From Hyphodiscus hymeniophilus (lineage: Eukaryota; Ascomycota; Leotiomycetes; Helotiales; Hyphodiscaceae), in contig VNKQ01000012.1 in the NCBI GenBank assembly GCA_016508695.1, positions 1,116,001-1,180,000 of the forward strand: a DNA stretch of 64,000 bases, read 5' to 3'. The stretch's first letter is position 1. The number at the start of each line of letters is the position of its first letter. Shown here in pieces: positions 11,346 to 22,158 of this stretch. The position numbers and the translations under genes were made by a program. The notes under the pieces were generated by a model. It was given only the letters and a program-made list of their open reading frames with translations. It ran no database searches and was not told the DNA's origin.

Positions 11346-13194
11346 ATGGCCGACAATAGAAATGGCATTATAGCGGATGGCCTCGAGGCCTTGCAACTGG
11401 TAAAGTTTAATGCCTCTCGATCACCATGACTCCTACATGAACATGCAAGGCTGACAATAACCCTCCCCGTCTAGGTAGCCCGGCTATCATGGCCACGAAA
11501 CGCGACTGCTTGGCTTCTTGTGCCTGTTGGAATTGTGGTTATTTTGCTGACATGTTTTGGAGTCAACTCTCTCATTGGCCTTAGTTCGGTCTCTTTCCCT
11601 GCTTCTGTGGCCCTTTTGGTGGCTCTGTTCTTTGCTTTGATAGGATGTGATCTTGTGCTGGGAGACAGGAAGACAAGAGCTATTGTGAACGTTTTAGATG
11701 TGCCGGTATGACATGCATACCAATTCAAAGTGAAAACTCTGACGAGTTGTAATAGGCTGGCTTTGCTCTTCGTTATATCAATATCTTCTTCACGCCAGCC
11801 TTCGTTCTGCTGCCGTTGAGTCCTCCTATCAGTGGGGTAGAAGTGGGCAAAATCATAGCAGTGTTCCGTAAGCTCTCGCATTTTAATACCAATTTGACAT
11901 ATATCTAATATCAGGTAGTCATTGGTTTCGTGATCACGCTCTCGATTACAGCCTACCTAGTCCGTGGTCTGCAACTGCTGCTAGGATCCTCCAAACGAGC
12001 GGTAACAGAAAGAGCAGAAGAAATGGGCGATGAAGACGACGCAATACCATTAGCAGATACGAGTAGAACTACACAGGAACCAGAGACCACATCGACCACT
12101 AACTTCAGCTCCCTCGGGGTAGAAGATCCGTACAATGATCTCGTCGCACCCCCGCGAACCCAAGATCCGTCTCTCGTACGAGGTACCGGTGGACCACCCG
12201 AAACCGACACCTCGCTCCAGGACACACTCCGGCGTGCAATAATCCAAGCTCCTCTTCCACTAACACGTCCCCAGCGGTGGGCAGCATTCATCAACTCGAA
12301 CTTCGACCGCCTCACCTACGCCATGCTCTTCCTCCTCGTCGGACTTCCAATCTACTTCACAACCGGCTACGCGATGCCGGCACAACTATCATTCAACGTC
12401 CTAGCCTACTTCGCCGCCCTCGCACTCCCAGTAAAATGGTCGCAATTTCTCCATCCTGTATTGGTATCTTCCCTCATCACCGTATGCGGAATCTGGATAC
12501 TGGGTCTTGTACGAGGCGAAAATCTCGACGACGTTCTGGACTCCTATAAAACAGGCGCCAGCTACCTGAAACTCTGGGATGGCAATAAACACCTCCCTCT
12601 TCCTGGAGCTGGCGACATCTTCGGTTCAGTCCTGGACGCATCGATTGTTGCACTCGCATTACCTATGTATAATTACCGGCAAGAACTACAACGGCATTTC
12701 TTCGCCATCGTTATCCCAAACGTCGTCGTCTCGATCGCCTCATTGTTTGGGTACCCGTATCTATGCTACGCTATTGGGATGTCGTCGAAGCGGAGTTTGG
12801 CTTTTGCAGCACGCAGCTTGACACTTGCGCTGGCTACACCCGCTGTGAGTAACCTGGGTGGGGATTTGAACACTGTGGCTGCGCTTGCTATTATGAGTGG
12901 GATTTTGGGAGTACTGATTGGACCAAAGATCTTAGCTCTAATGAGAATACCTGAAGGTACGTCTCGAGCTGGATTTCAACGTTCATGAGCTGATCAGAGA
13001 CAGATGACTATGTGACGAGAGGAGTGACACTAGGAGCGAATTCTTCAGCGATCGCGACTGCGCGTCTGCTAGTGTCTGATCCCAGAGCAGCGGCGTTATC
13101 AAGTCTTAGCATGAGCTTATTTGGGATCATCACCCTAGCACTCACTTCAGTGCCGCCAATCGTCAAGGCTATTGGCTCGTCGGTTGATTTGTAA
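11346..13194 (+). CDS. LrgB-like integral membrane protein
   Basis: Five exons (11346-11399, 11475-11705, 11756-11867, 11919-12956, 13004-13194) code for 541 residues. The family includes bacterial LrgB/CidB and the plant plastidial glycolate/glycerate translocator PLGG1; the fungal members are poorly studied. A hydrophobic N-terminal block (LLVPVGIVVILLTCFGVN) begins the LrgA-like half. A hydrophilic acidic loop around 155-250 joins it to the LrgB half, which holds several membrane spans, the conserved VSNLGGDLNTVAALAIMSG stretch and the terminal ATARLLVSDPRAAALSSLSM segment. The first exon is only 18 codons; its ATG was chosen because it splices in frame to the ARLSWPRNATAW segment, which has no ATG of its own. 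The exon 3 acceptor at 11917-11918 was preferred over one at 11913-11914 because it keeps frame. Substrate and membrane are unknown. Confidence 0.85.
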
Positions 13195-13369
13195 ATAGAT
13201 GTTTTGGCCAGAACAGCCCACGACATTATTTCCGTGAAGATGTTTATACTTTTGTAGACTGTGAAAGCGTTGCGAAGTTTTCGATAACCAGCCAGCAGAA
13301 AAAGTCATGCCCTTATGTCAATTGAAGCGTCTTCCAAGTATCGAACGCCCTTCCACCAATATACCCGAA

Positions 13370-14101
13370 TTATTCCAGTCTAAGGTCAATTAGTCTCAAT
13401 CCACAACTCATCTGGGCTATCAGGACATACCTCTCAATCAAATGCAAACCAGAAGCTGTCTCGACCACATGGCTGACCTCCCCGGGCTTCAACTGGAACG
13501 CAGCCTCCTCAAACTCTTTCTGCATATCGCCCTGTCCGAAGAACCCCAAATCACCCCGCTTCCTAGCACTGCTGCAATCGGATTCACTAATAGCAAGATC
13601 ACCCAGCGATACTTGACCGCTGCGGATACGGGATTCGTGGCCAAGTATAGTACTCATAGCATCCTCCTTCGTACGAGTGATATTTGCCTATTGTCAATCA
13701 GTATTGCCCTACCAACCAGCCACAGCACGAGCGACGTACCTCACGCCAGGAGCTAGGCCGACGACTATCTTTATGCTTAACCAACAAATGACTTGCGCGA
13801 ATCTTGCCATCAACACCCTTGCCATTCATGGACTCGGGTTTAAGCTCAGAAGCGCTGTGATGCTCAGCCATGTAGCTCTTTAGCTTCTCGGTGTCGGTTC
13901 CTGACGGCGGTTCCCATCGTGATTGTTTTTGTGATTCGTTGAAGTAATAGGGGAGATTCTTGGACTGTGAGTGGCGCACTTCCCAGCCGGAGGGGAGACC
14001 TGCGTTTGCCTTTATTATTGTCAGCATGGTCTGATTAGAAAGATGATGTACGAAACTGGAAGCAGCAAGTAAACAAAGAACCCGGGTTCCAAACTTACCA
14101 T
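13370..14101 (-). CDS. Pin1-type peptidyl-prolyl cis/trans isomerase
   Basis: Isomerises phospho-Ser/Thr-Pro bonds, including those of the RNA polymerase II CTD; orthologue of yeast Ess1 and Aspergillus PinA. Four coding exons: 14099-14101 (the ATG alone), 13740-14009, 13431-13687 and 13370-13379; 179 residues. The WW domain is GLPSGWEVRHSQSKNLPYYF...SRWEPP (5-36). The parvulin domain starts at KIRASHLLVKH and has the catalytic cysteine region SDCSSARKRGDLGFFGQG and the end ETASGLHLIERLE, matching the family's usual terminus. The ATG-only exon is inferred from GTAAGT directly after it, a CTGAC branch and AAAG acceptor, giving M-ANAGLPSGW as in relatives; an unspliced alternative start inside the intron would add a few atypical residues. 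Divergent from RPB9. Confidence 0.95.
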
Positions 14102-14527
14102 TTTGTAAGACGGGATATTGAAAGAAAGACTTTGTAAGGTGAGGCTCTTTATATGGGAATGTAGATGGAAGAGACTCGAAGTGTGTCGCACAACAGGCTT
14201 ATGTGCTTCTCTGGGGGCGATTCATTCAACGAACTGCAGGAACGCTCCACCAGCTCGAAGCTGGTCACAGGACAAGGTTGGCGGGCACGGGTGGGGTCAA
14301 TTTAGCGCCAAGCTAGTATCCGACAGGGGTCAACTGATCGCGACCTGGTGGACTTCTGATATTTTGCCTCTAATCATCTCACCCGCAACTGAACAACTGG
14401 ACTGACGAACCACATTCACCTCACCAAACGCGAACCACGACTGCCACCACTCAAATAATATTACAACTCTTCGAACCCTCAGCACCCTTCATACCTTCGA
14501 ATCTCACCCACCGTCCACCATTTCAAG
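14102..14527. promoter_or_regulatory. Divergent promoter, PIN1 / RPB9
   Basis: 426 bases between the two start codons with no gene. The half next to RPB9 is rich in C and A, as is common in fungal leaders. No further element is recognised. Confidence 0.5.
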
Positions 14528-15139
14528 ATGGCTTCCCCAGCATCAAGTAACGGCGATGAAGTCAAAAAGAACACTGAACAGATCACCTTCCGATTCTGCA
14601 GCGAATGTTCGAACATGCTGTATCCAAAAGAAGACCCAGACACCCACCGCTTGCAGTTTGCCTGCCGAACTTGTCAATACTCCGAAGAAGCAGCCTCGTC
14701 CTGTGTGTTCCGCAACGTTCTCAACAATGCAGTCGGCGAAACTGCTGGTGTGACGCAAGATGTTGGATCAGACCCAACTGTTGGTTTACCTTTCTGTTTG
14801 CTCTGTGGTTCCGTGGTTATCTGCGAAGGTAGACGCGAGAGACGTGCCGCAGAGGATGAGGTGCACGTGGAGAAGAGTTCTGCTGCGTGCAGAGGCTTTG
14901 AGGGGCTGTTGTTTCAGTTTCTCATAATCTTCTGCTAATATACATGTCTGTCTAGCTTCCCCGCTCGAACAAGACTTGTCCTAAGTGTAAGACTGAGGAT
15001 GCGGTGTTCTTCCAATCTCAACAGAGATCTGCGGAGACTGGAATGGTAGGATTACGTCTCAGGCTACCAAGTTATCGAGGCTGACAAAGTCCAGAAACTC
15101 TTCTACGTATGCTGTGGTTGCGGTCATATTTTCTCGTGA
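14528..15139 (+). CDS. RNA polymerase II subunit RPB9
   Basis: Small zinc subunit of Pol II needed for start-site choice and transcript cleavage with TFIIS. Exons 14528-14779, 14956-15045 and 15095-15139 give 128 residues, as expected. The N-terminal zinc ribbon has CSEC and CRTC pairs (FRFCSECSNMLYPKED and QFACRTCQYSEEA). The C-terminal TFIIS-like ribbon has CPKCKTEDAVFFQSQQRSAE and YVCCGCGHIFS. Intron 1 (14780-14955, 176 bases) has an unusual GTTGGT donor; it was chosen because it joins DVGSDPT to LPRSNKTCP exactly as in relatives. It converges on the uL14m gene with 228 bases between stops. Confidence 0.95.
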
Positions 15140-15367
15140 TACCCTGGGACGGATTTCTGATATTGGCTCGTGCCTGGCGTTAGGGAGGATGGTCTTTACA
15201 CTTTGGAGTTCAGGAAAGGGAAAGATAGATCTCAGACAGGGACGATAGCATGGAGAACGGGATCATTGATATCCGTGATGGTAGTAGAGAAAGGAATATT
15301 GATCTCACAAGGGTCCATTCTAAACGCCCGCTATTTATGCATACAGTGTGCCCCTTTGTATAATATC

Positions 15368-15929
15368 CTACAGATGCATTGGCGCCAGTGACAAGATTTT
15401 CGACCATTTCATTTTCCGTAGTTCTGTTCCGACAATACCTATTCAAGCATCAGTTAATTCTGTAGTGAATGAAGAACCAGGTACTAACCATTCAACCTCG
15501 TCCCAATTGGCTCTCCAGCTTTATTGATCAAGACACAAGCATTGTCATCGAACTTGACCACACTTCCATCCGGCCTCTGCAATTTCTTCACTGTCCGAAC
15601 GACCACAGCATGTCTGATATCTCCTCTCTTGACCTTGTTTGCTGCTGAGGTTCCAACACTTGCACCAGGCCCTGATTCTGAGAAGTTCCGTTGCTTCTGC
15701 ACTACCACAATGACTCGGTCGCCTGGAGGAGTCAGTATATTCGATAGTATCTGGTCGAAGGGAGACGCGGACCGATCTTTGCTGCTCGCTTCATTTTCAT
15801 GACCTTCACGCATTCGACAATTGCGGCACCGGAATTGTCGATGCAATTCATCATCGTCTGGAGACAAACATTAGAACTGTAGGCCCTAATATAGATAAAT
15901 AGGATTCCATATACCTTTAATTGTATCAT
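15368..15929 (-). CDS. Mitochondrial ribosomal protein uL14m
   Basis: Large-subunit protein of the mitoribosome, L14p/L23e family (yeast Mrpl38). Four exons (15915-15929, 15773-15857, 15489-15722, 15368-15438) code for 134 residues. It opens MIQLK-TMMNCIDNSGAAIVECVKV, then KIG-DRVIVVVQKQR and GDIRHAVVVRTVKKLQRPDGS, FDDNACVLINKAGEPIGTR, and ends ELRKMKWSKILSLAPMHL. The insert FSESGPGASVGTSAANK after the DRVIVVV strand is typical of mitochondrial forms. The first exon is five codons long. Intron 2 uses a GTCCGC donor, weak after the GT, but needed for frame. Confidence 0.92.
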
Positions 15930-16509
15930 CTCGAGATCATATCTAGCCGAGGCTTTTTAATCGGAAGTACGAAGTTCAACGTTCTCGTTTGCGATCCAGA
16001 TTTGACATCCATTTCTCGCGCGTCTAATCGGGTAAGGCTCGATTACAGCCTTCCAGGCATGTTCTCCCTGCCACCCCAATTTAGACATTCAAGATCCTCA
16101 TATCTCACCCTTGGACCATGATCCACCCAAGAATGTTAGACCTTCACTGGTCCTGACATACTGGGCAATTCACTTATCAGCTCAAACTCTCATTAATATT
16201 TCATAAACTCACCACCAAATGCTTATCTTCGGTTCTCCGCGGTGCACAGTGAACTTCAGCTGAGAATAGGACGGTTGTGCTATTGTACTTTTGGAGGACA
16301 ATAGTAACTTTTGAGTGACATTCACCACGAGTCATCTTCTCCGCGACTAGACTTTTCTACTCTGGACGATCGCTAGCTCCCATCTCCACTTGACGAGCTC
16401 GAACAGCCATTCTATCAACAAGGAGTGTCGAATCCCTTCTCGTACACAACACTGTTTTCAGCATTACACATCGGCACATGAAAGTCGCACACCAATAATT
16501 AGAGTCGTA
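15930..16509. promoter_or_regulatory. Divergent promoter, uL14m / set9
   Basis: 580 bases without a coding signal between the start codons of the two genes. Confidence 0.5.
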
Positions 16510-18694
16510 ATGCCGTCACAAACTTCGCCCAAGAAGCAGCGCCTTACGCTAGCACAACTTACTTCTTACGATGATATCTTGACGGATGCGCTCGTTGACA
16601 AGGTAATAAGTTTAAACAAACTCATTGGCAGAACTTCATCTCACACCTCTTTAGACCTTCTTCTGGACCAACATCCGAAAGAACAAAAGTTCCTACCGTC
16701 CATGCCGGGAAATTCGAGAAGACGATGTCACTTCGATCATTCAAGACTCTGTTATTGTTAAGAAAGACACCGCAAAGGCCGAGTCGCAACTTCTTGCCCT
16801 CTCTGGCTTGAGAAAGTTCATGGAGAACTTGAAAACCGAGAAAGAGAAGGATGACTTCCGAAAACACTTGAGAAGATATGTCAATACCTACTCCTTGGAC
16901 TGTCCTTTCGAAGTTTCCAGTACGAACAGATACACGGTGGTTACCCAGGAGGCGGCTGTTATTGCACGAAGATTCATTAGAAAGGGGGAGGTTGTCAAAT
17001 ATCTTTGTGGTGTACAGGTTGTCATGACTGAGGAGGAGGAGGATCTCATCAAGCACACCAGACGAGATTTCAGTATTGTCATTTCGAGTCGCAAAGGGTC
17101 CGCCTCGTTGTTCCTTGGACCGGCCAGATTTGCAAATCACGACTGTGGAGCCAACGCTCGACTACAAACTGCTGGTAAAGACGGAATGGAGATTTATGCG
17201 ATTCAGGATATTGACATTGGTGATGAAATCACGGTATCCTATGGTACTTTCGCTTCCACCCCTTTTGTTGGAACGAGGCCTAAATTTTAAACAGGTGAAA
17301 ACTACTTTGGCGAGGACAATTGCGAATGTCTATGCAAAACCTGCGAAGATGGCTGTAGAAATGGCTGGACTGCGGATGAGCATGCCGATTTAGGCACTCC
17401 TAAAGTGTCCATTGAAGAGCCTGAGGGATACTCATTCCGAAGAAGAAGATATGGATCCTCACCCTTATCACGAGATCACTCCGAGACACCAGACGTCAAC
17501 ATCAGACCAAAAGTATCCAAAACTCCTCGATCTTTGTCCAGGTTCAAGAATGCCGAGGCATCGCCGCTTGGGAGATCACCCTCTGTTGCGCCGACTGTGA
17601 CTCCCAATGCGAAACGCACGCGAGAGTCGGACTTTTTGAGTCCTTCTCCTGCCCCGAAGAAGTTCAAGAAAGCTCCCATCATGAAAGAAGAAGGAACTGA
17701 GGCCGTGTTCGCTTTACCTGCTATCGAAGCTGCAGTCCACAACCCCTCACCTACCACTTCCACATCTGAGTCCGAACAAATCATGAAAGAAGAAGCAACT
17801 GATGCCGCTTTCGCTTTACCTACCATCGAAGCTGCAGTCCATAACCCCTCACCCACCACTTCCACATCTGAGTCTGCACAAAACAGTCCTGCACCATCTT
17901 CGGAAGAGGCCACAGGAACCGATGCCACCTCGGTCGACGAAGACACGATCATAGTCCAACCCCTCCTGAATCCCACCATATCTAAACTACGCCGCTCTCA
18001 AAACGCTACCATTCCCGGTTCCCTTGAACAAGCGGAAGCTGGAGCTACCATCCTCGTTGGACAATCGACCTCCACCGCGCACCCAGTTCTCCAAGATGAT
18101 AACGCTTCCATCCTCTCCGAGCTACCATCCGAGCTAGAGCTTGACGATTCCACCATGTCTATCACCGTCAAATCACCAAACTCAAAGCGCAAGCGCGGCC
18201 GGCCCTCCACAGCAGGAAATCGCACTCTCTTAACACCCAAGCCCTCAACCAAAAAGCGCGCCCGCAAACTCCCCACCCCAAAGACAGATGTCGACCACGC
18301 ACCACCCGTCCGCGTTCCCGGTGACTACGTCCTAACGCCTGCTCTCCTCGCCGAACCCGCATCGTCCTGGATTGTATGCAAGAACTGCGCTGGTGCGTTC
18401 GTCCAGAAGGATGCGTATTTCACTCGTTCGACCTGTCCGCGCTGTGAGCGGCACAGTAAACTGTATGGATATGAGTGGCCAAAGACGGATAGAGACGGAC
18501 CCGATGATACAGAGGAGCGAGTGTTGGATCATCGGGAAATTCATCGATTTCTCTATCCCAAGGAGGAGAAGACTGCACGAAAGCGCGGAAGAGAATCCAT
18601 GAGTCAGACTGCGACACGAGAGGATAGCGAGGTGGTGTTTAAGGTTGAGGAGGAAGGACGCCGTAGTAAGAGAGCGAGGAGAACGATTATGTAA
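16510..18694 (+). CDS. Histone H4K20 methyltransferase, Suv4-20/SET9 family
   Basis: Methylates lysine 20 of histone H4 in chromatin. Exons 16510-16602, 16655-17243 and 17295-18694 give 693 residues. The N-terminal family block is RLTLAQLTSYDDILTDALVD followed by FFWTNIRKNKSSYRPCREIR. The SET domain runs from about 116 to 230, with RFANHDCGANARL (the NHDC-type motif), IGDEITVSYGENYF and the post-SET cysteines NCECLCKTCEDGC. The rest is low-complexity, with a 34-residue direct repeat near 360-430 and basic stretches, then a zinc-knuckle-like segment WIVCKNCAGAFVQKD and CPRCERHSKLYGYEWPKT. An upstream in-frame extension exists, but MPSQTSPKKQ is the family-like start. Divergent from uL14m. Confidence 0.93.
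17678..17881 (+). repeat. In-frame 102-base tandem duplication inside set9
   Basis: Units 17678-17779 and 17780-17881 are near identical and code for two copies of IMKEEGTEAVFALPAIEA-like sequence followed by HNPSPTTSTSES. Frame is kept. Confidence 0.9.
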
Positions 18695-20178
18695 CACGCG
18701 AAGGTCTGGCTGATGAGAGATGAGATGAGATGAGATGAGATGTTCATGAGAGCGATGCGAGCGGGCTTGTACAAGAACGGAGGTATGTCATTTGAGCGAG
18801 CATGACTTCGAGGCGTTTTCGGAAGGACCAGCATAAAGCACATTGCGTTGCACCTGTACAATAGCTCTACTTGAGCGGGTGAAATTGGTTGCTTCGCTCC
18901 TCCCTATTGTAATATAGGTAGATTCATATTCAAGGTAACATGGTTCCTCCGTCCATATGAGGGACCGGGCCAGGAATGGTAACCAGAGATTGTCCACCTT
19001 CGCCCAACCATGCTGTGATCGCGCAGTTGATACTTGCGTTGAAGACCGACTCTCTACCAAGCTCCTCGATGCCGATACCCAGCGTTGGCCATGAGCCAAG
19101 TCACAACTATCCTCTGCTGTCCCTTGTAACCCATCTCATCTCATCTCATCTGATCTCGAAGCACGCCAGACACATCCCGCACAATGGACCTCGCGAAGGA
19201 ACGGAAGGCAAGATAAGGCACTCTTCAGTCCGAGCCTTGCTCCGCATATGCGCCGACGGTCTTGATCTCTCCTCGCCTGACAATCGATGATTCGACAACT
19301 CGCTCTTATGAGGGGATTTGGATCAAGGACTGGCAGGTTAGGTTAGTAAGGGTTGTGTAGGTGGAGTGAAAGATGGCAGATGGCAGAAGGCAGAAGGCAG
19401 AAGGCAGATGGCAGAAGGCAGATGGAAGAAGACAGTCAGCGAGGGTCTTCACAGCGAACTAACTCCTTCCCCCGAACGTGGGACTCTGGGTAGGTATATG
19501 TATATATATAAGGTACAGCATGGCACTCCCTCAACAAAGCATCAGGCCCCCTCCTGTAGACGTCGCAGTCTCTTCTCTTCCTCATAGGCGCAACACGGAT
19601 CGAATCTCGAATTTCCGTGTTGAGAGAAAACCAATCCATCATACATACCCGAGTACCCTCGTATGGACATCCTCGCTCTCATTCGCTCCTCGCATACACA
19701 TCGCCACTCGAGCGCATGGAATATCTCTTTCGTGAAAGGCCCGCGCTGACGTATACGGTATGCCATGCGAGATGCATGATCTGATTACCTGTTCTGGCGA
19801 TTTACGAGGACGACGATGAGCCGGGTAAATAGGTGGATAAAATCCGGGATGGGATGGGGTAGGATGGGTTCTTCTACGGAGTATTTACGCGAGTAGTTTG
19901 GTGGTCTAGGTGATGCAGCGGGGTGTTAGATATATGGTTTACGCCGTAAACAATACACGTGATAAAGGATGCTTCTATAATTTTTTTACTAATTTGATCC
20001 AGCTTGTGGCGCATAATCTCACAAACCATTTTGCCCGGTTTACTCGAGTAGCTGGTCAAGGGACGAACAAGGTCGCATTCAACTCGACCATCGACCCTAC
20101 GTCTCGGATTCGTTGCATGCTGTGGCGGGTAGGCCGGCCTCGGGTCGTCTCATTTGAAAGATCTCACTGGTACAGTAG
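18695..20178. other. 1.5 kb repeat-rich gene-free stretch
   Basis: No supportable gene. It contains five GAGAT units (18717-18741), about four ATCTC units in the opposite sense (19133-19151), a heptanucleotide array (19375-19430) and short TA runs near 19498-19512. It probably holds the set9 3' end and the HET gene promoter. Confidence 0.5.
19375..19430 (+). repeat. Heptanucleotide array GGCAGA(A/T)
   Basis: Seven consecutive perfect 7-base units alternate between GGCAGAA and GGCAGAT, followed by one variant, GGAAGAA. Confidence 0.9.
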
Positions 20179-22158
20179 ATGTCGGCGCCGCGACTTAAGC
20201 TGCGTCTCAGGCCAGATGCTGCTCCCATAGAGCTTAGACAGGACGGACCGCCTTGCTCAGTGTGCTTGAGCCTGGACTGCAGTAACGACTTCCCGCCGGA
20301 AGAAGGGCGCATGGAGAAAGTCGATGACTTCACCCAAGGCACCATCAGCCTGCGCGACCTGCGAAAAAGCGCTGCTGGCCGCTGTGGCTACTGCACGATC
20401 ATATTGCGATCCGGCTGTCTCGTCGATGCCTTCGATACTTACGAGGCAGTTGAGCTCTCATTTGGTCACGAAGAAGGGCCGGAGCTACGATGGTTGTCCG
20501 CGTCTAATCAACACACGCAACATGTCTGGCTCCACGGCGGTCAGGTATCGTCTTTCGGCCCGTTCCCGAAAACATACAGTGTCTCACCCCCAAATATGGC
20601 GCGAACGAACTCAGCGTTTGCCAAGCAGATGCTTGACAGGTGCGAAAAAGAGCACGATAGGTGTATTGATAACGAAGCTGTTATGCCTACGCGGCTGCTC
20701 TTTATTGGGGAGGGTCAGGAGGCGATGAGGATCGTGGACCGGTCGGAAATGGCGAGGACAGGTCACTACGCCGCCCTCAGCCATTGCTGGGGTCAGTCAA
20801 GGACCTTGAAGCTTCAAAGGGACAACGAAGTGTTCATGAAGACGGCAGTGGCTTGGAATTCGCTGCCGACGACGTACAAAGATGCCGTCACCGTTTGCCA
20901 AAGCTTGAAGATTGACTACTTGTGGATAGACTCCATTTGCATCCTGCAAGACGACGTGGAGGACTGGGAGCGAGAAGCCTCCAAGATGGCCGACGTGTAT
21001 GAGAAGGCCTTTCTCACGATCGCGGCGAACTCTTGCGCTGACACCAACGACTCATTCCTTACCCCAAGTAGACGTTGCCTGCATGTTATTGCATGGACTG
21101 GTGGTGAAAGAGCCGAACCTCTTTTGGTCGCAGGCCCCCCACTGTCGCGTGGACACCACCGAACCAAGCCGTCTCTATGGGCTAGTGCACGCTCCTTCTC
21201 TATCGATCCCCTGGAGACGCGAGCATGGGCATTTCAGGAAAGTGTGCTTCCACGGCGGCTCCTGCGATTCACCAGCGAAGAGATCCAGTGGAGCTGCGCG
21301 GAGGCTCATGGGTGCGAGTGCGGCTCTCGTGCTCAATCTCTCACAGCTCAGAAGGACAATACTTACACCACGAAGGATTGGCTTTCTCTAGTCGAGACAT
21401 ATAGCGAACGCCAGCTGACCTACAGCTCCGACCGGTTGCCGGCAATGTCAGGCCTCGCGACCCGATACTACAAACGGCATGGTGACAATTACGTTGCCGG
21501 TCTGTGGATGAACGACGACATGGCTAGTCAGCTGGCGTGGTGTATGGGGACGGAGCACAAGTCGGAGCGCTCGCAGAGGGAAGATATCAGCCTCATCCCA
21601 ACCTTTTCGTGGGCGGCTGTGGACGGCGGAGTGTTTTTCCCGATGAAGCTTTGGTCCATGAAGGACTTCTGCGTGAACTTCGTGAGCATTCTGGACGCGC
21701 AGAGCACCCTCAGGGGGCAAAATCGATTTGGACAGGTTGTGGATGGGTTCGTCAGGCTGCGCGGTCGGCTCATCCCAGGCACAGTTCTATGTGGAGGCGA
21801 CTTCCCATGCGTGGGACTCACCGAGGCCCAAGAGCTGAGAGTCAAGATGATACCAGACGCCTTCGTAGATGAGAAGTACCTGGTGCCAACAGTATCCCAA
21901 AACAAAGAGCAGCGCCGGCGGAGCTTCCGCTGGACAACCTTTGTCAACGAGGCTCGAATACCTGTGTGGTGCCTCAGGCTTCTCGGTGATTTCCTCCTCG
22001 GAGATGTTTATCTCGTCTTAGTCGACTCATTGCGCGGACCGCACGTCTATGAGCGGGTAGGATCTGTCCATCTCGACCAAATAGACGCGGAAGCCACGAA
22101 GCAGTCACTGCCGTCGCTCTGGAATGTAGCAACCGAAAAAGAGCTTATCCTTGTTTGA
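20179..22158 (+). CDS. HET-domain protein (heterokaryon incompatibility type)
   Basis: Single-exon frame of 659 residues. The HET domain (PF06985) starts near residue 195 with GHYAALSHCWG, continues with LPTTYKDAVTVCQSLKIDYLWIDSICILQ and ends with WEREASKMADVYEKAFLTIAAN. Such domains trigger cell death on fusion with an incompatible partner or act in defence-like signalling. The N-terminus has a short cysteine-rich patch (CSVCLSLDCSND and AAGRCGYCTII), common in this class. The C-terminal half is the usual divergent region with WSWAAVDGGVFFP-like residues near 480 (here TFSWAAVDGG). No second domain (NACHT, ankyrin, WD) is present. By eye it has more G/C at third positions than its neighbours and is flanked by gene-free DNA, as is usual for this fast-evolving family. 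Confidence 0.9.
   Translation: MSAPRLKLRLRPDAAPIELRQDGPPCSVCLSLDCSNDFPPEEGRMEKVDDFTQGTISLRDLRKSAAGRCGYCTIILRSGCLVDAFDTYEAVELSFGHEEGPELRWLSASNQHTQHVWLHGGQVSSFGPFPKTYSVSPPNMARTNSAFAKQMLDRCEKEHDRCIDNEAVMPTRLLFIGEGQEAMRIVDRSEMARTGHYAALSHCWGQSRTLKLQRDNEVFMKTAVAWNSLPTTYKDAVTVCQSLKIDYLWIDSICILQDDVEDWEREASKMADVYEKAFLTIAANSCADTNDSFLTPSRRCLHVIAWTGGERAEPLLVAGPPLSRGHHRTKPSLWASARSFSIDPLETRAWAFQESVLPRRLLRFTSEEIQWSCAEAHGCECGSRAQSLTAQKDNTYTTKDWLSLVETYSERQLTYSSDRLPAMSGLATRYYKRHGDNYVAGLWMNDDMASQLAWCMGTEHKSERSQREDISLIPTFSWAAVDGGVFFPMKLWSMKDFCVNFVSILDAQSTLRGQNRFGQVVDGFVRLRGRLIPGTVLCGGDFPCVGLTEAQELRVKMIPDAFVDEKYLVPTVSQNKEQRRRSFRWTTFVNEARIPVWCLRLLGDFLLGDVYLVLVDSLRGPHVYERVGSVHLDQIDAEATKQSLPSLWNVATEKELILV

Noticed and set aside
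17476..17979. A 167-residue antisense frame in set9
   Set aside because: Its repeats mirror the set9 duplication in antisense; it is a shadow frame.
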